Assembly: GCF_023159225.1 (NCBI RefSeq)
Contig: NC_063162.1
Location: forward strand, 94,878,880 to 94,942,879
Origin: Perognathus longimembris pacificus
Taxonomy: Eukaryota; Chordata; Mammalia; Rodentia; Heteromyidae
Direction: 5' to 3'
DNA: 64,000 nucleotides
This document shows, one piece after another, positions 28,755-41,831 of this stretch. Position numbers and translations under genes: made by a program. Position 1 is the stretch's first letter, and each line of letters opens with the position of its first letter. The notes beneath the pieces were generated by a model. The model did not search any database. It was not told the origin of the DNA and worked only from the letters and a program-made list of their open reading frames with translations.

Positions 28755-29790
28755 GGTTCATTTATCTGTCTGTAATGTGATCTTGATTATTTTCCCAGTA
28801 TAGTACATCTTTGAGGATTTTCTGTAAAGCTGGTTTGGTGGAGATATATTATTCCAGGTTTTCCTTACTGTGGAAGACTTTTATTTGATCTTCGGCTTTG
28901 AATGAGAGTTTAGCTGTGTACAGTATTCTTGGTTGGTAGTTATTTTTATTTTGGTTTTGGTATACCTCATTCCAGGCTCTCCTTGCTTTCATAGTCTATG
29001 CTGAGAAGTCTGGGGTAACTCTGATTGTTTTTCTTTTATGTGTAATTATATTCTTTTCCCTAACAGCTTTAAGGATTCTTTCCTTGGACTCTTTTGATCC
29101 TGGTTTGATCACAATGTGTCAGTGGGATGTCCTATTCTGTTCTGGTCTGTTTGGGGTTCTAAATGCTTCTTGTATCTATATAGGCCTATCCTTCTGGATA
29201 TTTGGGAAGTTCTCCGCTAATATTCTGTTAAATACGTTGCCTATTCCATTAACTTCTTTCTCTAGGTTTTCCTCAATACCTATTAGCCTTAAATTGTGCT
29301 TCCTGATTGTGTCTTGGACCTCATGGAGTGATCTGTTTTGTTGATTGGATTGGTTTTGTATTTTTTTTTTATCTTTCTCCATAGATTCTAGGGTATCTTC
29401 AGCTCCTGAGATTCGATCCTCTGCTTCATCTAGTCTGGAATGTAGGCTAGCTACTTGATTTCAAATCTCTTTACCCTCTGACTGATCTTTCCTGATGATT
29501 TCTATGTCCTATTATCTCTTAGGTCCTCCATGAACTTCTTACTTTATTAATTTGGTTTTGAATGCTGTCTCTCAAATATTTTAGCTGGGTAGCTATCTTT
29601 TCATTTGACTCTTGAAGTTCATTTCTCTTTCTGTTTGTCAAGGCCATGAAATAATCGATTAGTTTATGGAAGGATTGTGGTATTGATTCAAACTTTTCAT
29701 TTAACATGTTTATCAGTAGATTTTGTAGAGCATTTTGAGGGTTCTCTTCTATGTCTTTGATTGACTGCTCCGCTTCCTGCTTGTTTTGAG
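28755..29790 (-). pseudogene. L1 ORF1 remnant
   Basis: Three L1 ORF1p parts can be read on the - strand. A coiled-coil-like piece lies at 29519-29707 (ESIPQSFHKLIDYFMALTNR). The RRM-like piece at 29176-29382 contains LRLIGIEENLEKEVNGIGNV and ILAENFPNI. The C-terminal domain near 28800-28920 reads LSFKAEDQIKVF and TKPALQKILK. The parts are in the right order and in different frames with stops between them, so the ORF is broken. Confidence 0.85.
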
Positions 29791-31665
29791 TGGGAGATAA
29801 GACTCCATTGTTTGCTATCTTTCTTGTCTTTCTTTGCCCATTTGGATTGGGAATGCCATTCTACAAGCACCTGTGCGCATCATTTAAGACCCAAAGCAGA
29901 CCTTACCAAGAACTGTTGTGTGAATCTTAAAAGTTCACAATTATATACAGATACCTTGTCTACCTGTATATAAAAGTAGATTTGGTGTTCCTAAAGAATA
30001 CAATTTCAATATAACAACCAATCCTGAGCCTTGTATTCAGTAGTTACTTATTTACTGTTACAACCCTATGAGCAATTTTTGTTCTTTATATTAAGTTCTT
30101 TTTGGACTGGCTGGCTTTCTCTATGAACCCCCTTGATTCACTCAGATTGAACAGGGATACCCTCTGTCCAATAACCAGGGGTCAATGGAATCTGGAGGTC
30201 CTGGAAATAAATCAGGAGAGTAAGCTAGAGGTAGTGAAGAGAATAGAGTAAAATGTATGGGGTGTTGGTGATGATTTTGGTTTAGTTTCAGTGACATAGA
30301 AATGTGGAGAAGAGTAGAATCAGTAGAAAGAACAAGGTTAAAATGATAGACAATCGAGAGCAGAAAAGAGTGAAGGTGTTATTCATAGGAAAGTAATTTT
30401 AAAGAAAGGAAATATGAAGAGAGAAAGAAAGAAAAAATACTGGAAGACAAATGCACAGAGAAAAATTATCAAAGAACAAACCCAGAAAAACAAACAACAA
30501 AAAAACCCTGATAAAACAAACAAATAAAAATGGAAAACAAAAACCCAACTATGTCTCAGAAATGAAAAAAATTTAAAATGTTTAAAAAATGGACCCTTCC
30601 TTGTTTGGGTGGGCTTTCTACAGTTTCTGGTTTATTTGCAATGGACTGCAGTCTATTTTGCTGCTTGGCTGGTTTGACTTGCTTTCAGTTTGCTGGTGGT
30701 GGGTCTGCTTTGACCCCCCTTCCCTGTTAGTGAAATCCTGGGGCTCTGTGGTTTGCACAGCTTACAGGTAGGACTTGGGTGTCCTCTGTAGACCAGTCCT
30801 GGGAACTGTGTCTCCTCCCATCTGCTGTGGGGCCGCTGCCTTTAATGCCTGGCTTTGAATAGGCTGTGGACTCAGCAGGGCAGGTTACTCTGGCCTGGTT
30901 TACCTGGCTGAGAGTCGCTTGGCTGGAGGAGGTTCCTCCCTCCTGGGTGGGGCATCCTCCTCTGCAGAGCTGACTATGGAATTCAGCTCTGTTTGCGGCT
31001 GGGAATTGGGCTTCCTCTGTGATGGGACCGTTTATCTGTCTTGGGAACTGTCTTTTCACCCATCTGGTTGTTCCTTGCTGCTGGTAGCTGCTCGTCACTT
31101 TTGATTTAAATTTAGAAATTCCAGTGGGCAGGGTGGGGCACCTCTGGCTGAGTTCACCTGAGTGTGTGAGCTGTGGCCTGGAACTTGCCTCTGGCCTGGG
31201 CAGGGGTCATTCTCCTGGGTGGAGCTGGCTCTCACTGGTTGTTCCCTCTTGCTCTTTTCAAAGATGACCCCTTTGTCTGGTGGTGGGGGAAAGGCTACCT
31301 CCCAGAAGCTGCTCTGTGGGGGGGAGTGAGAATGTATTTCATGGCGTACTCATGCTTTCTCTGCGATTTCAGCCTGTCTGTGCTCAGCCTGCAATCCATG
31401 TGGAGGATTTCTTCCTGGTGGCCGCTGTGTGTTTTAAGTGAGCAGAGTGTGGGGTGCTGTGCTGGTGCCAGCACTGGAGCTCAAATCTGTGTTTTCAGGC
31501 CAGAAAAGTCAATTTTTCCTTTCTGGTCAGAATTCCTATACTGTTATAACTTACTTGGGCTGTCTTTCTAGGAGTAAAAGTTTCTCTGGAATGGTAAAAC
31601 TGGGGTGTCGGAGGAAGCTTAGCTTGGGCTCTGATGTTCCTCTGCTGCCTTCCCGGAAGTCTGAA
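29791..31665 (-). promoter_or_regulatory. L1 5' UTR / internal promoter region (degenerate)
   Basis: Beyond ORF1 the element continues for about 1.9 kb. The segment next to ORF1 is A-rich on the + strand around 30400-30590. The segment 30590-31665 is markedly GC-richer than anything else in the window, as expected of an L1 5' UTR with its internal promoter. Short open frames on both strands here (for example 30727-31098 and 31173-31571) are side effects of the composition. Promoter activity is inferred from position only. Confidence 0.65.
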
Positions 31666-31977
31666 AGGATATTTAATTTGTGTTCCATTTAGAAATTCAA
31701 TATGCAATACCTAGATACTCAAGGTCACCAAACATATCAATATTTTAGTAATATTAATGTGTCATGATTTGTGTGTCATAAATATAGTATTCTATAATGA
31801 GCAGATATGATTCCTTTTTATTATCATTAAGTAGATGTACATGTCATTTAACGAAGCAACAATGCATCTTGATTGTGTCTTCCCATCAACAATCTCATTC
31901 CTCTTTGACCATCCCCTTTCCTTGAATTTCTTCATTTTGTGGTACACTATACAATGGATTCTTAAAAATTTTACGAT

Positions 31978-32228
31978 TTTTTTTTTTGGGGGGTGTTGTT
32001 TTTGTTGTTTGTTGGTGGTGGAGCTTGAAATCTGGGCCTGGTTGCTATGCCTGAGCCCTTCTGCTCAAGGTTGGCACTCTACCACTTGAGCAACAGTACC
32101 AATACTGGCTTCCTGGTGGTTAATTGAAAACAAGAGTCTCACAGACTTTCCTTCCAAGGCTGGCTTTGAACCAGGATCCTCAGATCTCAGCCTCCTGACT
32201 TGTTAGGATTGCAGGAGTGAGCAATAGA
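31978..32228 (-). mobile_element. Type II SINE, antisense
   Basis: T-run, tggtggagcttgaaatctgg, ccacttgagcaacagtacca, cttccaaggctggctttgaa, cctcagatctcagcctcctg. Both halves are present. Confidence 0.87.
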
Positions 32229-33602
32229 TTAATAGGTGCATTCTATCTAAACTAGTGAGGAAAACTCTGCAAACTTAATATAACTGTGAGGTTTTCTTTT
32301 TTCAGCTAAAATGACATGTTTAGAGTTTTGTAATAAGTGCTGAAAAGAAATCTATGACTATATCATAAGGAACAGAGAGCAGTTAGTAAAAGTACCACCT
32401 TTTACTGACAACCACAGGGAGCAGGGGACTGGTCTTCATTATCTTGTTCCAGGGTCACTATCATGTGAGACGTAACTTACTACTCCAATGACTTAAGCAG
32501 CCAAATCAAACTAGCAGAACTAAGGTGAGAAAGTCATAAAGAGCTACATGTTAACTACATCTTCTTATTTTGTTAATTATTTAAACTGTACTTTTTTTTA
32601 CATAAATCTAAATGTCTTTTATTGTCATAGAAAAAAATGAAATGACTAAGCCACCTGCTATTATTAATTCATGTGAACTTAAAACTTTTCCTAAAATGTG
32701 CTGGATGAATCTAGCTACAATTCCTTCTAAAACCACCTTTACAAATTTATGCTATTCCTGGGAAAAGTTACAAATTCAATCGATTCTAACTGATAATGCT
32801 AACCTATAATATGAAAGTAATTTCATGATTTCTAGCTGTTTGTAGTGAGGTTGTTTATTATTTGGATTTTAGGTTCATAGATGATGATTTGCTCTGTTTT
32901 TATACTTAAAATAGGAGCTCATACTTAAAATAGGTATAATATTAATCTCATGTTTATGATGTATATTGAAAAAACTCTTATGTTTACAAATAACGTGAAT
33001 CTTCTCTTAAATAGGAGTTTACTTGTCCAATAGACATTTGTAGGTGTATATAAGCCATTTCACTTCAGAGTTCAGTCACAGATGTATCAAGAGAATTTTA
33101 ACTTCATGTAATATAACAGATTTTGTTTTAAGGGGTGTATTTTTAATTTTATCAAAAAGGTACATGATCTGTAGTATATCATAAAATGCACAAAATGAAG
33201 GATTATTAGAAAATCCTCCAAAAATTATTAATGTGAAACTTTGACATTATTTTTCCTCCTTTACCTCTAACTCAACTGAAGTGTGCTGAGCCTTTAAAAA
33301 AAAAGTACATTCTTTACTTTCATTTACAATGGTAAACTATCATATTTCTGATCTGAAGATATGATATTTCTTAAGTTTATCATATAATCACATGGAATAA
33401 ACAAACACTTGTTATTACAAATCCTATGATATTTTGTTACACATGTAGGCAATTCATAATAGATAACGGTCAAATTCACTCTGAGTACTATTCTATAAGG
33501 CTGAGTAGAACATAACAGACATATTGAGTTGTACACCAATCACTTGTGAGACAAGACATTTGAGGTGATTTATATGTGGCTCACTTATTTAAAAATACTC
33601 TC

Positions 33603-34951
33603 TGGGTCGGTTCCATATTTTGGCTATGACAAATTGTGCTGTGATGAACATTGTTGTGCTGGTGGCTTTAGTGTTTTCTTGTTTGTGCTCTTTTGGGTAT
33701 ATGCCCAAAAGTGGGGCTGCTGGGTCACAGGGGAGCTCTATGTTTGACCTTCTGAGGAATCTCCATACTGCTTTCCAGAGTGGCTAAACCACCAACATTC
33801 CCACCAACAATGAAGTAGGGTTCTTTTTGGTCACATCCCCGCCAACATTTGTAATTGTTAGTTTTCTTGATAAAGGTCATTCTTACTGGGGTGAGATGGA
33901 ATCTCAATGTTGTTTTGATTTGCATTTCTTTTATGGCCAGTGATGTAGAGCACTTTTTCATATGTCTCTTGGCCATTCTCTTTTCCTCATCAGAGAAGTC
34001 TCTTTTTAAGTCTTTAGCCCACTTGTTGAGAGGGCGATTGGTTCTTTGCAGTTTTGTTTTGGAGGAATGTAATTTTTCTAGTTCTGCATCTATTTTAGAT
34101 ATGAGGCCTTTGTCGGTTGTATGGCCGGTAATGATCTTTTCCCAATCTTTGGGCTTTCTGTTTATCTTATGAGCTGTGTCCTTTGCTTTGCAGAAGCTCT
34201 GCAGTTTGATGTAGTCTCATTTGTCCATCCTTTCTTTGATTTGTCGCATTTCTGGCCCCTCAGTAGATGAATGGATCAGGAAAATGTGGTATATATAAAT
34301 AATGGAATTTTATGCCTCTAACAGAAAGAATGACATTGCCCCATTCATGAGGAAATGGAATGACTTTGAAAAATTATACTAAGTGAAGTGTGCCAGACCC
34401 AAAGATACGGACTATATGGTCTCCCTCATAGGGCATAATTAGCACAGGTTTAGGCTAGTCACAACAGAGGATCACAACAGCCCAATAGGCCCTATGAGCA
34501 CGTAAGCTGATGCTAAGTGAAATGAAATCCATGTTATGGAAACGACTGTCATATCACTGTTGTAATTACTTTCAACATGCGAAATGAAACCTTAGCTTCT
34601 ATTATTGATGATCCTCTTGTATCCCCTCCCTATGGTTGTACCTGCACTATCTGTGTATCTTATCTTAGTACTTTGGAAACCGTGTATACTGGTATTAGAA
34701 CTAGGAAATAGAAAGCGAATACCAAAATTGAGAGACACAGGGTAAAAAAAGACAAACGACTACAAAAGCAATACTTACAACACTGTTTGGTATACATGAA
34801 CTGAACAACTCATGGGGGGAAAGGGAAAAGGGGAGTGGTGAGGAGGGAATGAGGGAGGAGGTAACAAACGGTACAAGAAATGTATCCAATGCCTAACTTA
34901 TGAAAGTGTAACCTCTCTGTACCACAGTTTGACAATAAAAATTTAACAAAA
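33603..34951. mobile_element. 5'-truncated L1 with 5' inversion (twin priming)
   Basis: Bases 33603-34255 are L1 in antisense orientation (ORF2 C-terminus: [20 protein letters not shown]). Bases 34256-34951 are the L1 3' end in sense orientation, ending in an AATAAA and an A-run. The two parts abut at neighbouring L1 positions with almost no loss. The target-site duplication AAAAATACTCTC flanks the whole unit at 33591-33602 and 34952-34963. This is the signature of twin priming during target-primed reverse transcription. Confidence 0.92.
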
Positions 34952-35129
34952 AAAAATACTCTCCATTTTCTTTCTTCCAAAAATAATTACCTTTTCTCTC
35001 CATGAATAAGGAAATACTAGGTAAATAAGTGTTTTAAATGTATTTCTTTTTTTCAGTATTTTTAATATTTCATTTTGCTTTACAGTTTTACCTATGTTTC
35101 TCTCCCCTAACCTCTTTCTATTTCTCTCC

Positions 35130-35236
35130 CCCTTCCTTCCTTCCTTCCTTCCTTCCTTCCTTCCTTCTTTCCCTTTTCTCTTTCTTGAATTCTTTCTCCT
35201 TCTTTCATTTTCTTGCTTTCTGCCTGCCTGCCTGCC
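35130..35236. repeat. (CCTT)n and (TGCC)n microsatellites
   Basis: A (CCTT)n run at 35130-35167 is followed by pyrimidine-rich DNA and four TGCC units at 35221-35236. The 112- and 119-codon frames here are low-complexity and not genes. Confidence 0.92.
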
Positions 35237-35360
35237 TTCTTCCTTTCGTTCCCTAGAGTTGGAACTCAAGGATCTACACATGGTGAGAAGGAACCTATTA
35301 TTTGCAACACAGGCACAGCACTTTTGCTTTAGTTATTCCATGGACACAATTTTCTGGTTT

Positions 35361-35391
35361 TTTGTTTGTTTGTTTGTTTGTTTGTTTGTTT
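35361..35391. repeat. (TTTG)n microsatellite
   Basis: Seven to eight TTTG units. An (AAAC)n run of the complementary unit lies 180 bases further on at 35575-35605. Confidence 0.9.
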
Positions 35392-35574
35392 TGGTTTGTT
35401 TTTTTTCCCAGAGGAGGGAGGGACAAGAGCCTGACCTGGACTCTAGTACTTAAGAATTTCAAGTAGCTGAGAAGCAAGGTGTGACACAGTAAGACCCACC
35501 CCTTTTATACTTTTGCCTTCAAAAAGTAAGTGACAGATGTTGCCAACCAATCTCTACTCCTTTCATACTGAAAA

Positions 35575-35605
35575 AACAAACAAACAAACAAACAAAAAAA
35601 CAACT
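35575..35605. repeat. (AAAC)n microsatellite
   Basis: A run of aaac units inverse to the (TTTG)n run at 35361-35391. The pair could fold on itself; the DNA between them was not recognised. Confidence 0.9.
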
Positions 35606-37028
35606 GAACATGATTCTCTGCCAAGGGAATAAATGAAAAGCACAAACCTGTTGAATTGTTTTAATGTCACAAGTCTCGGAATTTTGAGTGAGCTCTCAAA
35701 TGAATAGCATACCTATCAATTGTAGACTTAGGATAAAAATATATTTTGGAATGTTAGAAGTCTCCTTTTGTTCATGACTCCGGGTTCAGCTGAAAACCAC
35801 CAGTTTCCACTCTCTTGACTCACATCTCCGCTTTTCCATGGCTTCCCTACTGACTTATTTGTGGATACATAATATCCACCAGTGCCAGCATGGTGAATTG
35901 CAAATCTTCAAGTTAATATCATTTACCCCTAAGAAATTATTCCACATCACTCTTAGTTTTCTGCTTAACATTTAAAGGAGAAATCTTGCCCTACCCCACA
36001 CTTTTTTTCTCCTTATCACTTGTCATAGTTTGGATAAACCAAGAGACTCACATTTTGCTTCCTTGTGTCTAGTGTGTTTTATTCTGTGCTACGATTTATG
36101 GAGCTTAGCATCTGACATTCTTCATGCACTACAGTCTTATGATAGAAAGCCTTGTTGGAATACTGGGAATTGAACACCCTTTTCTTTTTACGATGTCTTT
36201 AGCAATGATTGAGATAGGTTCAGATTCACAGTGGACAGGATTTCATGCACTACATATAGGTTCTGAAGAGAATCCTGTCATTGAGGAGAAGACATCGGGA
36301 TATTTGGCAGACTGTCAGCATGGTTTCCACCAGTACATGACAGGGACTCATTACCAGGTTGCTGTTGCCTGTAAGCTGGTTTCACTACCATCAACTATGA
36401 GGCCGGAATGCTTGGTTCCAGATGCTCTTGCCAATTGACCGTAAAATTACTGTGCATTTCTGGCCAAGCCCAAGATTTTAAAAGCTCCCCTCTCCCTCCC
36501 CTCAACACACCCTAACCCCCAATTCCCTCTGAAAAGTTGCTCATTATTCTTCCCTTGCCTCCTGATCTAAGCAAAAGAAATACTTCTGGAATCAATTAGA
36601 AATGTCTGCCCTTGATGAGGCTTGCACGTGAGTTTGGAGTTGGAAGACTGAAATAGTGGCAGCTAACAGCTGCCTTTTCAGGTGGTAAAATCGGAGAAGG
36701 AATTTTCCAGGGTTTATTTACCATCATAATTTTTTTAAATAGGCAGGATATGTCAGGAGATTGTCTTTTGTTCCTTTGAAAGTGAGGCTAAATTTGGATT
36801 GTATATTTGTTTTATTCACTGTGAACAAAGTGAAAACCATTGATTATAGGATCTTTTTTTGCCCTAACAGGTTGTATCTAGTAGTTATAAATACTGAAGA
36901 GGTGATTCCTTTGCTGTAGGTTAATAGAATTTTTTAAGCATTTATTATTTCTTCAGATAATTCTTTGCTAAGTAAAGATAGTCCAAGTAAATAGATGTCA
37001 GAACACCTCAAAAATAAAGCGAGTTATT

Positions 37029-37263
37029 AGCCTAGTGCCAGTGACTCATGCCTATAATCCTAGCTACTTGGGAGGCTGAGATCTGAGAATTGCTGTTCAA
37101 AGACAGCTCAGGAAGGAAAGTCCTGAGACTTTTATCTCTGCGTGAAGATGGAAGTGGAGCTATGGCTCAAGAGATAAGATGCTGGCTTTGAGCAAAACCA
37201 ATGCCCCAGGACTGAGTTCAAGCCCTATGTCAAACACACATATACACAGACATACACACATAC

Positions 37264-37296
<33 letters not shown>
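37029..37296 (+). mobile_element. Type II SINE, sense, with (CA)n tail
   Basis: agcctagtgccagtgactca, cctagctacttgggaggctg, gctatggctcaagagataag, gagttcaagccctatg, then a (CA)n-rich tail. Confidence 0.88.
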
Positions 37297-39750
37297 GAGG
37301 AATTGAAAGAGTGTGTTATTTGCAGATGTTAATCTAAATGCTGTTTAGGCTTCTACATGACAAAACACACAAGCCACAGGGTGCTATATGAATATAAATA
37401 CATCACGTGACTTACAGTGAATCATGCATGCTGAGGGAATTCCAATGGTTCTTGAAAACTTAACATCTTCAGAGATTATCTGCTATCTACATTCAGCTTT
37501 CTTTATCACTAGCTATGTAAGCTACTTATATTTTTTTTAAGTTAGAATGAACTTCTATCTTTTCATATATATCTAGGATTCATGGCCTCTGTTTCATCTA
37601 CTACAAGATAAACTTTCTGGAAATCTGCCTTTATCCTCCTGCTCTTTAAAAACTGGTAAAATTCTAGGTGTACATTTTCGTACAAAATGGCATTCATGCC
37701 TTTAGGAATCTTTATCAGCCTCCTAACACCATGTCACCCTTCAATGTAGTTTTAGTTCCTGGAACTACCTCTTATTTCTGTAGTCAGATTAAAATTCTGA
37801 AGCACCAGCTATTTCAGCTTGTAGCCCAATTGAAATTTTGAAGCAACTATTTCTGCTTAAAGTGTTGTACCTTCTGAATCCAATATGGTAGAGATGTGAG
37901 TATTGGGAACTTTTGCATTTATGCCATTACTACTATTCCCATTGGAGAAAACAGAAATCTACTGTTCCTACCTCAAATATGTAAGTTCATCCTGAAAGTG
38001 AGACCATAAACCTCTCTAACAACCCCTTGGACATACAATCTCAGAGAAATAGCAGCTGGCTGGTGCAGTATTACTGCTTGAAATTCTCACTATCACTCAT
38101 AAATGTGCTCTTTGAGTAGTTTCCTCTTCTATACCTGCTTTAATCTAAGGAAACTGAAGTTTATAGATTATAGTAATATGGATTTTTCTATCCAATTTAT
38201 ACTGCCTTATAGGACAACTGATCTCTCTCTAAATTTATGTTCTATTTTCCACCAAAATTTAATACTGATAAATATTTTTCCATGGATCTAGAACACAGCA
38301 AAAGAAGGTACTATCTCTTCCAAATTGTACTTCTCTGTAACAGTATTTGACTCTGATTTAGACTAGCCTTGAATGAATATAAAAATTACTAAAATGAAAT
38401 AGAGAAAACGCTGGATTCCAATTCCAGAGGCATGGCTGTTATAAATAAACACTCTAAAAGAAAGGCCATTGATGGTATATTTCATAACCCATAAAGGAAA
38501 TGAGTTATCTTTCTATGTGACTCCAGTGTTTAAGATTTCATACTAGATCTATGCTCAGAATTGAAAGGTGAAACAGTTGTTACTATTTGTTCACATTTGT
38601 GTCATAATCTTACTGAGAAAAAATAGATTCTCAGAATCTGTGAGCAATGAGGTAGCAGGTAGGTCTATGGAAATGTTCTGTTTATGGCATGTGAGAACAG
38701 AAAATAAATAATTGGAATAATAGTTGTATTTTGTGAGAATTTAAATGCACCCCCTTGTAATCACTACTTTGCCATTTACAACCTACAAAATCAGTCCAAA
38801 TAAATGCATCAGCAACCTAAATTTTTAAAAAAAATCAGTTTACATTCATTCTATAAATCCCTCTTCCAGAAAAGCTCCCTTACTGGAAAGGATACAGCTA
38901 GAGATAGTTCAGTGGAAGCAGATTCAGATTATTGGAAAGGAGCCTAAGACAAATTTGTGATGGAGGCAACAATGGATATTGAAACACTGAACCCAGCATC
39001 TTTGATGTAAAAGACAAGTCTGTTAACTGTCTCTCTGAGAATCCATGAGCCAAAAACTGATGATATCTATCTATAGAACATTTCAGCAATATTAAATTGT
39101 TATCCATGTGTCTACAGTAAAGGTAGCCAGAGACATATATTCCTTCTACTTTCTTCTCCTAAAGTGTTTTTATAAATCATTGAGGTGTCACTCACAGAAT
39201 GAAATCTCAATGGGAGACACATTAGTGGTTTATAATAAGCATGTGGAAGTGTTTAATCAAAACACATTATGTGGATAATTTGGAAGAATTTTGAGGTTTG
39301 CTTTTTTATTTTTTTTTATTAGTGATACTGTGTGGAAATCACAGAGCAAAACTTACCAATTTTTTTGCTTGCTAAATATTCTTCAGATAATTGCTGAAGG
39401 ATATAGATCACTTTGCATGTGATTTGCATTTACTGTTAACCCAGTCCTACCCTTCTACACCTGAAGTGATACTTTTGCTTCAGGTTTCTTCCATACTCTG
39501 AGGAGATTTTTAAGGGTTATACTTTAACACCAGTAAAAATGGTCCCCACAGGTCAGACTCATTGCTTGTACAAATATGCATGTTAACAAAACAACAAATA
39601 AAAAGGAATCCAGGCACAGTTTTGGCAGAACACAAATTTGAGAAGTGCTGTTTCTAAATCATAGAGTAATATTACTAGTATTTACCTAATAATTTCACAT
39701 TTTATTACATCTTCTGTATAACCTTTATTTTTCAGATACTCATTTTTTTT

Positions 39751-39832
39751 CCCTAGTATAAGGGCAGTGGTGGAGCTAGGGATTGAAACTTATGTCCTTA
39801 GGCATGTACTCCTGAGCTATGTCCCCAGCTCT
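39751..39832 (-). mobile_element. Old ID monomer, antisense
   Basis: A T-run followed by agtggtggagctagggattg, then gagctatgtccccagctct, is the reverse of an ID element with substitutions. Confidence 0.55.
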
Positions 39833-41519
39833 CAGTCTTAAAATCTTTTTCCCCCCCTGGCAGTGACATTTTCACTTTATTTCCTTTGTATAGCAAAACA
39901 ACTTCTTCTGTTATACGATTAGTACAATCTTACTTGCCTATCTCTGGTAAAGATGAGTACTCCACAATGTGAGTACTCTGTGAATACTATGGGAGAGGAC
40001 TTTAGTATGGAGTTGAGCCATTAGGACAAGAACCCTGGGGAGAGTATGAACTACTAAAGTGCTTCATTTGGACTATATTTCAAGGGTGTATCTGCTGCTC
40101 TAGATGCAGATAAAAGATTATCATAAAAATACTGTAATATTATGTTAAGTGTCCTAGATACCTTGGAGGAACAGAAATCAAAAATTGCATTAATTAATAT
40201 CAAGAAAATGTCTTCAAAGACAAAGGCTGTGTGTTTGCCTGTGAGTAAAATTTGTTTAAAACTACACCTTAAAAAGCAGTAACATTGAAATCCATCAGGG
40301 AATATTTGCATTGCAGTAGACAGATATGAAAGAGAATCTTTAAAAATACATATATATGTGTGTGTATGTACACATATTTATATTCCCTGCTTTGATGTTA
40401 TTTGAAGAATTAGTGTTGACACATTGTAGAGTAATTCATAGAAATTATGACCGATAACCATATCAATTTAGGTATATTGTTACTAAAAAAGTCTTAACAG
40501 GTAGATCTAATTCTTTAAAAAAGATAAGGTAATTCAATTCAAGGGACTTGGTTTTGTTCTTATATGCATCACTAATTTTTTTCAAAGATATATATCGTAT
40601 GGAGTCAATTTAATTTTTTTTACTTTAAATTTTGAATACATTTTTAAAATCAACATCTTAACTAAAATCAAATGGTCAAATATTCCTGCATATAACTTAA
40701 ACTTGTGTTTTGTTTTACATAATGGCTTGATGAGGGAAGAATAACACATGTCCTGCTTTAAAATTGAATCCTAAGCCCAGAACACTTGACACACTGTAAT
40801 GTTTAAATGTTGGAAATAGGTGTTAGGAAGAAATGAGCATATAAAATCCTGCTATTTACTAAATAAAGTACTTGGGATTTAGACCAAAGAATGTTGTTAC
40901 CTCTTTCCTGATGGAGTTTGAGTGATTACATCTGTCTTGGCAAAAGTGGTTTGGTTTATCTTAATGTAGAGTCCATGTAATGCTTATATTACGTTGTTTA
41001 CACTGCTGATTGAAAGCTAATATACAGTACACACAGCTTGAGATGACTGTTTCTAGCTCAAAAACTGTAACTTTTCAATGGTAAAGAATATTCCCTCATT
41101 TAATCTCAAAGAGTATCTGAATTTCAGGTCCTATTTGACTATACCTAATCAAGAATAAAATTAGTATTTTCCTTCCTACTAATGACAAAACATACATTTC
41201 TTTGATCCATATTGCATAATGATTATTTTAGAACATACAAGAAGAATTGAGATTAGTATGTAAACCTATGTAATTTCCATTTACCTGAATGATGTAGATC
41301 GACCCTCCATTTACATACTCAAAAACATCTCTTGAGTGTCTTCCTGGAGAGGAATATAGTATCATAGTGGTTAGGAACAGAAATTCAGGGACTTACACAA
41401 ATTTTGCTTGGGTCCTAGCTTTGATATTTACCAGATGTGTGAATATAAATATATTTTTAAGCTTTCTGGAAAAGTAATTTGCACCCCCTTAGAATTGCTG
41501 CAAGAAGTAAACGGAGTGC

Positions 41520-41575
41520 TGGGGTTTTGTTTTTTTGTGTGTGTGGTATGTGTGTGCATGTGTGCGTGTGTGGCG

Positions 41576-41609
<34 letters not shown>

Positions 41610-41831
41610 CATGCTGCGGCTTGAACTCTAGGTCTGGGCTCTGTTCTTCAGCGTTTGTGCTCAAGTCTAGTTAGTGCCTTACCACCAGAGCCACAGCTCT
41701 GCTTTCAGCTTTGTGTGGTTCATTGGAGATAAGATTCTTACCAATTCTCCTGCTGGGGATACTTTTGAACCATGATCCTTAGACTCCTGATTAGCTAGGA
41801 TTACATGCATGATCTAAAAGTGTCTAGCTGG
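41520..41831 (-). mobile_element. Type II SINE, antisense, with (GT)n tract
   Basis: An impure (GT)n tract at 41537-41608, the reverse of an (AC)n tail, precedes gcggcttgaactctaggtct. It ends with ctgattagctaggattacat. Confidence 0.82.

Larger units (their letters stand above)
25700..31665 (-). mobile_element. Long L1 (LINE-1) element, antisense, internally deleted
   Basis: Read on the - strand the order is 5' UTR, ORF1, ORF2, 3' UTR, the order of a mammalian L1. ORF1 pieces, ORF2 endonuclease, the RT core with an FTDD motif and the ORF2 C-terminus are all recognisable. It is about 6 kb long, but a stretch of ORF2 covering the end of the endonuclease and the first part of the RT is missing, and there are many stops. 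The 3' end (25700-25960) matches at least ten other truncated copies in this window. Exact ends are uncertain because no clean target-site duplication was found. Confidence 0.9.

Noticed and set aside
31173..31571. 132-codon + strand frame in GC-rich DNA
   Set aside because: It lies antisense in the L1 5' UTR; high GC reduces stops, and the product has no recognised domain.
36124..36438. 104-codon + strand frame
   Set aside because: No recognised family or domain, no promoter or splice context; length is plausible by chance in this amount of DNA.
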